From the NCBI GenBank assembly GCA_016709875.1, contig JADJLZ010000005.1, forward strand, positions 124,001 through 188,000: a DNA stretch of 64,000 nucleotides. The letters run 5' to 3'. The notes under the pieces were generated by a model. It ran no database searches. It saw only the letters and a program-made list of their open reading frames with translations, and was not told where the DNA came from. Below are positions 51,471-58,325 of this stretch, piece by piece; the stretch's first letter is position 1; each line of letters begins with the position of its first letter. This stretch comes from Planctomycetota bacterium (GTDB lineage: Bacteria; Planctomycetota; UBA1135; GCA-002686595). Both the position numbers and the translations under genes were made by a program.

Positions 51471-52628
51471 ATGTACCTCTTCGCCATCACCGCGCTGCTC
51501 GTGCTCTTCGGCATGCACCGCTACTTCTGGGCGCGCGCCGTGCGCGCGCTGGCGCTCTCGCCCCGCTGGCGGCGCGGTCTGGGTGTGCTGGTCGCGCTGC
51601 TGGGGGGGTCGATCGTGGCGAGTTTCGCGCTCGTGCGCAGCTTCCCCGCGGACGCGGGCGGGCGCTTGGCCCTGCCCGTGTGGATCTGGTTCGGCTTCCT
51701 GTTCTACGCGCTGCTCGCGCTCGGCGCGTGGCAGGTGGCGGAGTGGATCGCCTGGGGCAGGCCGCGGCGCGACCCGCCGCCGACTGCGGTGGATGCGCAG
51801 CGGCGCCTGTTCTTGCGCCGCGCGGCGACCGGCGCGGGACTTGTCGGGGCGGGCGGAGTCGCCTGGAAGGGCGAGCGCAGCGCGGCGGGTGAACTCTTGC
51901 GGCCCGAGGTCCCCGTCCGGCTCGAGCGTTTGCCGCGCGCGCTCTCCGGCTTGCGCATCGCGCAGCTGACCGACATGCACGTCGGGCCGCTGCTCGGCGA
52001 GGACTACGTACGGCGCGTGGTGTCGCAGACGCTGCGCACGAAACCCGACCTGATCGTGATCACCGGCGACCTCGTCGACGGCTCGGTCGAGGGACTCAGG
52101 CGTTCGATCGAGCCGCTCTTCGGCCTGCGCGCGCGTTTCGGCGTCTACTTCGTGACCGGCAACCACGAGTACTACTCGGGCGCGAAGGAGTGGACCGAGT
52201 ACCTCGCCGCGCGCGGCATCCGCGTGCTCACCAACGAGCGCGTTTCGATCGGCGACACGGGCGCGAGCTTCGACTTGATCGGCATCCCCGACCTCAACTC
52301 GCGCGGGCTCGGGGCGCCGCACGCCCTCGACATCGGCCGCGCCTTCGACGGCCGCGACGAGCAGCGCGAGTCGATCCTGCTCGCGCACCAGCCGCGGCAG
52401 ATCCTCCTGACACGCGGCCGCGACCTGGGTCTGCAGCTCTCGGGCCACACGCACGGCGGACAGATGTGGCCTTTCGGGGCGCTGGTGCTGCTCGCGCAAC
52501 CCTATCTCGAGGGGCTGCACACGCACTCGGGCCGCACGCAGATCTACGTCTCGCGCGGTGTCGGCACCTGGGGGCCGCCGGTGCGTGTGGGAAACCCGGC
52601 CGAAATCCCGGACATCATCCTCACGTGA
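51471..52628 (+). CDS. Membrane-anchored metallophosphoesterase (YkuE/YaeI-like)
   Basis: 385 residues. Three hydrophobic segments in the first 90 residues (for example YLFAITALLVLFGMHRYFW and LGVLVALLGGSIVASFALV) anchor it. A Tat-like RRAATGAGLVGAGGVA at about 120 precedes the calcineurin-like core: IAQLTDMHVGPLLG, LIVITGDLVDGS, FVTGNHEYYSG and LQLSGHTHGGQMWP, all five metal-binding blocks. Family members hydrolyse phosphodiesters or lipid-linked pyrophosphates. It overlaps the acetyltransferase gene by four bases (GTGA). Confidence 0.88.
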   Translation: MYLFAITALLVLFGMHRYFWARAVRALALSPRWRRGLGVLVALLGGSIVASFALVRSFPADAGGRLALPVWIWFGFLFYALLALGAWQVAEWIAWGRPRRDPPPTAVDAQRRLFLRRAATGAGLVGAGGVAWKGERSAAGELLRPEVPVRLERLPRALSGLRIAQLTDMHVGPLLGEDYVRRVVSQTLRTKPDLIVITGDLVDGSVEGLRRSIEPLFGLRARFGVYFVTGNHEYYSGAKEWTEYLAARGIRVLTNERVSIGDTGASFDLIGIPDLNSRGLGAPHALDIGRAFDGRDEQRESILLAHQPRQILLTRGRDLGLQLSGHTHGGQMWPFGALVLLAQPYLEGLHTHSGRTQIYVSRGVGTWGPPVRVGNPAEIPDIILT

Positions 52629-53230
52629 AACCCGAACCCACGACGCTCGAGGGCCGTCACGTGCGGCTCGAACCGCTCGCCGCGCGGCATGCGCAGGAGC
52701 TCTTCGCAGCCGCGCAGGACGATTCGATCTGGCGCTACTTGACGATCGCGCGTCCGCGCGAGCTCGGGGAGCTGGAGCGGCACATCGCGCAGGCACTGCT
52801 GCTGCAGGAGTGCGGCGAGCAGCTGCCCTTCGCCATCGTCGACCGCGCGAGCGCTCGCGTCGCCGGCTCGACGCGCCTGATGGACCTGCGCCTCGAGCAC
52901 CGCGGGCTCGAGATCGGCTGGACGTGGATTGCGCCCGAGTTCCAGCGCACGGCGCTCAACACCGAGTGCAAGCTGCTACTGCTCACGCACGCCTTCGAGG
53001 CGCTCGGCTGTCTGCGCGTGCAGCTCAAGACGGACGCGCGCAATCTGCGCTCGCAAACCGCGATCGAGCGCCTGGGCGCGCGCAAGGAGGGCGTGCTGCG
53101 CAAGCACTTCGTCCTGCACGACGGATTCGTGCGCGACAGCGTGATGTACTCGATCACCGACGCAGAGTGGCCGGCGGTGAAGCGCGGACTGCTCGAGCGC
53201 CTCAGCGCTTCTCGCCCGTCAGCACCTTGA
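52625..53230 (+). CDS. GNAT family acetyltransferase (RimJ-like)
   Basis: 201 residues from GTG 52625, overlapping the preceding stop. Motifs: LEGRHVRLEPLAARHAQEL, then GSTRLMDLRLEHRGLEIGWTW (the usual L-E-I-G-W-T/Y strand), TECKLLLLTHAFE and NLRSQTAIERLGARKEGVLR, all typical of RimJ/RimL-type N-terminal acetyltransferases. The substrate is not defined here. Its 3' end overlaps the convergent ASST-like gene by 29 bp. Confidence 0.85.
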   Translation: MKPEPTTLEGRHVRLEPLAARHAQELFAAAQDDSIWRYLTIARPRELGELERHIAQALLLQECGEQLPFAIVDRASARVAGSTRLMDLRLEHRGLEIGWTWIAPEFQRTALNTECKLLLLTHAFEALGCLRVQLKTDARNLRSQTAIERLGARKEGVLRKHFVLHDGFVRDSVMYSITDAEWPAVKRGLLERLSASRPSAP

Positions 53231-54782
53231 GCTGCGCGAGCCCGGGGAAATCCGGCGCGTAGCGGTCGCAGCGAAAGAGCCCGTGCTGCATGTCACCCAT
53301 GCCGCCCGGGCCAGGCCCGCCGCGCGGACCCGCGCCGCGTTGGGGACCGTCGCGCGGCGGACCGTCCCCGGGAGGCCCGCGGCGCGGACCTCGGCCGCCG
53401 GGACCTCCGGGGCCGCCCGGACCGCCGCCCATGCGCAACTCGCCCTTGAAGGGATTGAGCCACTCCCACACGACCTCGCCCTTCGCATCCACCTCGACCA
53501 GCCTGCCGCTCTCGCCGTTGGTGACGAGCGTGTCGCCGTTGGCGAGCCGCTGCGCGCCCGAGATGTGGCTCGCGTTGATCGCTTCCGAGGTGTAGCTCCA
53601 GCAGGGCTTCAGCTCGGCGAGCAGCTTCACGTCCATCGGCTTCGCGAGGCTCGCCTCGTCCACCGGCAGCGCGACCTCGTCGACGATCGACTGGTGCGAA
53701 TCGCCGCGACCGCCGTTGTTGAAGACGAGCATGTGCCCCGCGCCGGCGAGGCCGTCGCCGATCCACTGTGCGTCGTGCTGCGCGGAGAGCTCGCGCGAAC
53801 CGTACTTTTGCGCGCCGTGCGTCTGCGGATTGCCCCAGCGCAACAAGAGATCGCCGCCGTGACCGCGCTTGCCGCCCTTCGAACTCGCGGCCTCGGCGGT
53901 TGTGGTCGAGTGGTCGATCACCCATACCTCGGAGAGGTTGTGGATCGAGAGCACGACGAGGTCGAGATCGGCGCGGTAGTCGATGCCATTGGTGTGCAGC
54001 CAGTCCGCGCTTATGCCAGGCGGGCCGCCGCCACCGGGGCCGCCGCCGCCCGGGCCGCGGCGCTTGGGCGGCTCATCGCCGACGTAGCCGAGCTTGCGCA
54101 GCTTGGCGAGTTCTTCGGGCGTCGATCCTGGCGCGCGCTGCGCGCCGTCGGCGTTGAGGTCGATGCGCTCGGGGTGCGCCACGGCCTCGCCGTCCTTCAG
54201 GAGGTGGTCGAAGGCGTGCCACTCCCAGACGATCTTGCCGCCGCTCGGACGGACGGGTTCGACCTCGAGCACACAGTCGGGCCAGAAGGCGCCTTCGATC
54301 TTGCGACCTGCGGCCTTGGCCTCCTCGGCGCTGCGCAACTCCCAAGCGATCACGAGCACGTTGCCGTTCGGGAGCACCTCGAAATCGTGGTGCGCGCAGT
54401 ACTTCTCATCCGAGAGCGTGTACTCCCACACGAGCGCGCCGTCCCAGTCGAACTCGCGCAGGCGTCCGCCTTGTCCGCCGCCGAAGAAGAGCGGGTTGTC
54501 GATGCGCTCCGCGCGCATCAGGTGCCCGTTCTCGAGCAGGAACACGGAGTGGCCCGGCGGCTTGTCGCTCTTCCACTCGTGCACGCTGTTGCCCGCGAGA
54601 TCGACGAGGTAGGTGTCACCGGAGCTGAGCGGCGCGACGAGCGTGTAGCCCGGTGCGGCGTGCTCGCTCGTCTTCACCAGGCCGCGCGGCTCGGCCGGGG
54701 CCTGCGCGCGCTCCTGCGGCGGTTCCTGGGCCTGGAGGGAGAGTGCGAATGCCGTGAACGCGAGAGGGAGGTAGCGCTTCAT
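53202..54782 (-). CDS. Arylsulfotransferase (ASST)-like secreted protein
   Basis: 526 residues with a signal peptide (MKRYLPLAFTAFALSLQA). Propeller-type repeats with W-x-x-x, H-D-F-E-V-L-P-N-G-N-V-L, ISADWLHTNGIDYRADLDLV and SAQHDAQWIGDG match the arylsulfotransferase family fold. A Gly/Pro/Arg-rich tract (about 445-490) interrupts the last third, before a conserved-looking DMQHGLFRCDRYAPDFPGLA end. The catalytic His/Arg assignments of true ASST were not verified, so a non-catalytic relative is possible. It ends inside the convergent acetyltransferase gene. A TAGGCT box lies 10 nt before the start. Confidence 0.75.
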   Translation of the reverse strand: MKRYLPLAFTAFALSLQAQEPPQERAQAPAEPRGLVKTSEHAAPGYTLVAPLSSGDTYLVDLAGNSVHEWKSDKPPGHSVFLLENGHLMRAERIDNPLFFGGGQGGRLREFDWDGALVWEYTLSDEKYCAHHDFEVLPNGNVLVIAWELRSAEEAKAAGRKIEGAFWPDCVLEVEPVRPSGGKIVWEWHAFDHLLKDGEAVAHPERIDLNADGAQRAPGSTPEELAKLRKLGYVGDEPPKRRGPGGGGPGGGGPPGISADWLHTNGIDYRADLDLVVLSIHNLSEVWVIDHSTTTAEAASSKGGKRGHGGDLLLRWGNPQTHGAQKYGSRELSAQHDAQWIGDGLAGAGHMLVFNNGGRGDSHQSIVDEVALPVDEASLAKPMDVKLLAELKPCWSYTSEAINASHISGAQRLANGDTLVTNGESGRLVEVDAKGEVVWEWLNPFKGELRMGGGPGGPGGPGGRGPRRGPPGDGPPRDGPQRGAGPRGGPGPGGMGDMQHGLFRCDRYAPDFPGLAQLKVLTGEKR

Positions 54783-54792
54783 CGTGAGCGCG

Positions 54793-54798
54793 AGCCTA
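54793..54798 (-). promoter_or_regulatory. -10-like box before the ASST-like gene
   Basis: Minus-strand CTGCTAGGCT, ending 10 nt before ATG 54782, without a Shine-Dalgarno. Confidence 0.4.
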
Positions 54799-54838
54799 GC
54801 AGGCGCGCCCGGTCCAAAGTGCCAACTTCAGGTGCGCT

Positions 54839-57073
54839 TCAGGGCGCGCTCGCGGCGATCACGAGCGGCAGGGAGAGCAGACGCTTTTCGTCTCGAGCGA
54901 GGAAGCGCAGCTTGCTGAACGAGGCCTGATCGACAGGGATCGGCTGCGGCAGTTCCAGGCGCAGGGCGCGTGCCGCAGCGAGCCTTGCGATACTCACGCT
55001 GGGCTTGCGCTGGGCATCGAAGAGCAGCTCCGCGCCGTCCCACAACCTGGGGTGGAAGCGTACGTCGGGAACCGTGCTGTCGGCGAAAAGGGCGCGCTGC
55101 GCGAGGTTCGCGACCTGCAGTTGCACGACTTCGCCGTCCTCGATGCTGGCCGCGGGCCAGCGCACATCCAGGAACGCGCCGGGCTTCTGCAGCAAGTTCT
55201 CGGGCAGCACCACGCAGCTGCGCAGCTCGGGCGTGGGGGCTCCGCGCCGCACGCAGAGATCGTCGGCCCCGATGCGCGCCACCGGGTGATAGTCGCGCTC
55301 GAGCATGCGGAAGAACGGCAGCGACGCACGCAACTGGGCGGGGATGCGGCCCTTGTTGTCGAGCAGCAGCGCGTGCGGCGCCTTCGCGTAGGTTTCGGCG
55401 AGCTCAGCCTGCTGGCGGTCGTCGAAGAGCTTCCAGGAGTGGCTGATGATCACGCCGGTCGCGGGTGCGATGCCCGTCCAGGAGTACAGCGAACCGTCGC
55501 CGCGCACGCTCAGGAAGTCGTCGAAGGAGCCGCGCAGCGTGTCCGCGAGGAAGCGCGCGCGCGCGCCGGTCGCCTCGTCGAAGCGCGTGTAGACGACGCC
55601 CGGAAGCGCGATGCGCTCCTGCCGCGTCTGCCTGTACTCGGAGAGCGCGCCTGCGTGGTTGGCGAGCACCCAGGTCGCGTCGAGGACCAGCAGCGCTGCA
55701 ATCGCGATCGCGAGCACGCGGCGCGTGCGCACGAGCACGCCTTCGCGCAGCAGTGCCGTGCAGGCGTCGCTGAGCGCCATGCCCGCGAGAGCGACGAGCA
55801 GCACGGTGCCGAGCGCCTCCTGGCTGCCGCTCACGGGGAAGACCTGCAGCGCCTGCAGGGGAGCGCAGAGCACGAGCGGCAGGCGCACGGCGCGCGTTTC
55901 GCGCGGAACGAGCACGATCCAGGCCCAGGGCAGCACGAACGGGATCAGCCACTCGCGGTGCGGCGCTACGTTGAGGAGCGTGAAGACGCCGAAGCCGAGC
56001 TCTGCCGCGGCGAGGAGCCAGGTCGGGACGCGGCGTTCACCGAAGTGCGCGAGCAGCGCGACCACCAGCGCAGCGCCCGCCATCCAGCTGGCCTCGATCG
56101 GTACGCGGATGCCGATCACGAGCTCCGTCGTGAAACGCGAGGGCAGCACCACGAGCGCGTGCCAGATCCCCGCGAGCGTCGAGCCGCGCGCCATCGCGAA
56201 ACCCACGCACACGACCGAGCCCAAGGCGATGCCCGTGACGACGCGCACGAGCTCTGCGCGCCGGTCCGCGCGCGGGAGCGAGCTCCCGAAGACAGCCGCC
56301 GCGATCAGGCCGCCATCCACGACGCAGGCCAGCGCGGGACCCCATTCCTCGGAGAGGTGCGTGCGCATCAGCAGCCAGGGCAGCGCGAGGGCGGCCGCGA
56401 GCACGAGTCCGCCGCAAGCGCGCAGCCACGTGCGAACGTCGTTCGAGAGGAACAGGAACAGCACCGGCAGCGCGAAGAAGACCCCCAGGTTGACCTTGGT
56501 CCAGCCCTGCAGCGCGACGGCGGCGCCGAGCAGCGCCGCGGCGGCGAGCGGACGGCGCTCGCGCAGGTACAGGAAGCTCAGCCATCCGCCGAGGAACACG
56601 AGCTGCGCGAGGTCCTGCGGGTGGCCGGGCTCGTTGGAGAAGACCTCGAGCTGCAGCACGGCGAAGGCCGCGGCGCCGAGTGCGCACCAGCGCGAGCAGC
56701 CCTGTCCGATCGTCGCGCGCCGCACGAGCAGCCCGACGAGAGCAGCGCACAAGATCCAGGCGGCGAGCGACTGCCAGCGCGCTCCATCGGTGGTGAGCGG
56801 TGCTCCGCAGAGTCCGTTCACGATCCAGCGGTAGCCGAGCCACGCGGGCCCGTACGCGGTCGTGACGTCGTCGTAGATGCGGTGGCCCTCGAGCAGATGC
56901 CGCACCAGCACGAGGAAGTAGCCCTCGTCATCGTAGAGCTGGAAATTGGAGAACATCCACAGCCACGCGTAGGCGATTCCGGCGGCCGCGATCGCGAGGC
57001 TGCACAGCGCGAACAGCACGTGCAGCGCCAGGGATGCGCGCGGGGCGGCGTGGGGGGCTTCCATCCGCACCAT
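54839..57073 (-). CDS. Multi-pass membrane glycosyltransferase-like protein (GT39/PMT type)
   Basis: 744 residues from ATG 57073; ATG 57064 three codons later is equally possible. About a dozen hydrophobic helices run from residue 15 to about 500, with a first-loop acidic motif NFQLYDDEGYFLVLVRHLLEG, as in GT39-type dolichyl- or polyprenyl-phosphate-sugar transferases, where an Asp pair near the first helix is catalytic. The last about 250 residues are soluble, with WTGIAPATGVIISHSW, and probably periplasmic. No lipid-carrier synthesis genes are adjacent. The divergent gene at 57226 is 152 bp away. Confidence 0.7.
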   Translation of the reverse strand: MVRMEAPHAAPRASLALHVLFALCSLAIAAAGIAYAWLWMFSNFQLYDDEGYFLVLVRHLLEGHRIYDDVTTAYGPAWLGYRWIVNGLCGAPLTTDGARWQSLAAWILCAALVGLLVRRATIGQGCSRWCALGAAAFAVLQLEVFSNEPGHPQDLAQLVFLGGWLSFLYLRERRPLAAAALLGAAVALQGWTKVNLGVFFALPVLFLFLSNDVRTWLRACGGLVLAAALALPWLLMRTHLSEEWGPALACVVDGGLIAAAVFGSSLPRADRRAELVRVVTGIALGSVVCVGFAMARGSTLAGIWHALVVLPSRFTTELVIGIRVPIEASWMAGAALVVALLAHFGERRVPTWLLAAAELGFGVFTLLNVAPHREWLIPFVLPWAWIVLVPRETRAVRLPLVLCAPLQALQVFPVSGSQEALGTVLLVALAGMALSDACTALLREGVLVRTRRVLAIAIAALLVLDATWVLANHAGALSEYRQTRQERIALPGVVYTRFDEATGARARFLADTLRGSFDDFLSVRGDGSLYSWTGIAPATGVIISHSWKLFDDRQQAELAETYAKAPHALLLDNKGRIPAQLRASLPFFRMLERDYHPVARIGADDLCVRRGAPTPELRSCVVLPENLLQKPGAFLDVRWPAASIEDGEVVQLQVANLAQRALFADSTVPDVRFHPRLWDGAELLFDAQRKPSVSIARLAAARALRLELPQPIPVDQASFSKLRFLARDEKRLLSLPLVIAASAP

Positions 57074-57205
57074 CAAGCCGCGCGCGTGGCGGTCCTGCAA
57101 CCTTTCTGAGGGCGGAGCGGAGCCGGAAAGGGTCCTGGAACATGCTCCGAACCTGTCGCGCGGGTTCCGATACAGCTCGCACAGACTTGTCCGGCGGCGC
57201 TCGCT

Positions 57206-57211
57206 AGGATG
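57206..57211 (+). promoter_or_regulatory. -10-like box before the secreted paralogue gene
   Basis: TAGGAT in the context CTCGCTAGGAT, ending 14 nt before ATG 57226. No -35 at the expected distance. Confidence 0.35.
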
Positions 57212-57225
57212 GGCAACTCCAAACC

Positions 57226-58233
57226 ATGAAGACAACACTCACAATCGCGTGCGGCGCATCCCTGTTCCTGCTCTCCTTCGCCGTTCCGGCGGACCAGGTG
57301 CGCTTCGGCGTCAAGGAGAAGGCCAAGCTCTCGAAGGTCTTCGAGGACGAGGCCAAGTTCCACTCGACCTCGATCAGCGTCGAGATCGACGGCAAGGACA
57401 TCGAAGGTGCGATGGACGGCCTCAAGGTCTCGATCGAGGAGTCGAGCCGCATCGAGGTGAGCGACGTCTACGGTGCGCCGAAGGAGGGCAAGCCGAGCAC
57501 GGTGAAGCGCAGCTTCGACAAGCTCACGGGCAAGTCGACGCAGAACGTCGAGCTCCCGCCGCAGGCCAACCACGAACCGATCGAGGAATCGAAGGAGCGC
57601 AGCAGCGAACTCGAAGGCAAGACGGTGGTGTTCACGCTCGGTGACGAGGGCGAGTACAAGGCCGCGTTCGAGGACGAGAAGGGCGACGCCGCGCTGCTCG
57701 AGGGCTTGACCGAGGACATGGACATGCGCGGACTCCTGCCCGACGGTGACGTCGAGGCCGACAAGAGCTGGGACATCGGCGCGAAGGTGTTCTACTCCGT
57801 CGTCGGGACGCCGGGCGGCGACCTCAAGCTCAAGTCCGAAGACGACAAGGACGACAGCACGAAGTTCGACGAGGAGTTGCGCAACAACGTCGAGGGCTCC
57901 GGCAAGGGCACCTACAAGGGCACGCGCGACGTCGACGGGCACAAGTGCGCGGTGATCGCGCTGCACGCCGAGTTCAAGACGAATGGCGAGCGCGAGGAGA
58001 GCGACGAAGAGGGCCCGGGCGGCACGATGGCCATGGAGATCTCCTACACCATCGAGGGCGAACTGCTCTGGAACCTCGAGGCAGGCCACTTCCAGAGCTG
58101 CAAGATGGACAGCGAGATCGGCCTGAAGGTGACCAACTCGATGTCGATGGAGCACGGCGGCGAGTCGCACACGCAGAAGCGCGTCACGGAGTTCGAGGGC
58201 GAGGGCCACTTCAAGGCCTCGCTCGGCGAGTAG
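57226..58233 (+). CDS. Secreted protein of unknown function, paralogue of the gene at 5004
   Basis: 335 residues, signal peptide MKTTLTIACGASLFLLSFA. It parallels the protein at 5004-6077: SELEGKTVVFTLGDEGEY, then LLEGLTEDMDMRGLLP, GTYKGTRDVDGHKCAVIALH and GELLWNLEAGHFQSCKM occur in the same order, with other positions diverged. The rest is rich in Glu, Lys and Asp. No named family. The final E-G-H-F-K-A motif is distinct from its partner. A strong terminator follows, so it is a single-gene unit. Confidence 0.7.
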   Translation: MKTTLTIACGASLFLLSFAVPADQVRFGVKEKAKLSKVFEDEAKFHSTSISVEIDGKDIEGAMDGLKVSIEESSRIEVSDVYGAPKEGKPSTVKRSFDKLTGKSTQNVELPPQANHEPIEESKERSSELEGKTVVFTLGDEGEYKAAFEDEKGDAALLEGLTEDMDMRGLLPDGDVEADKSWDIGAKVFYSVVGTPGGDLKLKSEDDKDDSTKFDEELRNNVEGSGKGTYKGTRDVDGHKCAVIALHAEFKTNGEREESDEEGPGGTMAMEISYTIEGELLWNLEAGHFQSCKMDSEIGLKVTNSMSMEHGGESHTQKRVTEFEGEGHFKASLGE

Positions 58234-58255
58234 CGCTGCGGCGGGCTCGAGAGCT

Positions 58256-58298
58256 GAATCCGCGTGCCGGCCAGGGCTGGCGCGCGGATTCTGTTTTG
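58256..58298 (+). terminator. Intrinsic terminator
   Basis: A 13-bp stem (58256-58268 with 58279-58291, one G.U-type mismatch), a 10-nt loop and TGTTTT. It follows the secreted paralogue gene by 22 bp. Confidence 0.7.
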
Positions 58299-58310
58299 AG
58301 CGAGCGGCGC

Positions 58311-58316
58311 TAGACT
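58311..58316 (+). promoter_or_regulatory. -10-like box before the PVC-type cytochrome gene
   Basis: GCGCTAGACT, ending 9 nt before ATG 58326, just after the terminator. The best example of the recurrent motif; no Shine-Dalgarno. Confidence 0.5.
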
Positions 58317-58325
58317 CCTCGGGCG

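Noticed and set aside
46111..51969. Plus-strand frame of 1952 codons
   Set aside because: It spans four minus-strand genes with solid domains, so this long open frame is a G+C artefact, although its length is striking.
53290..53450. Possible CRISPR-like or tandem repeat array
   Set aside because: The repeated appearance is due to a Gly/Pro-rich coding tract in the ASST-like gene; there are no equal spacers.
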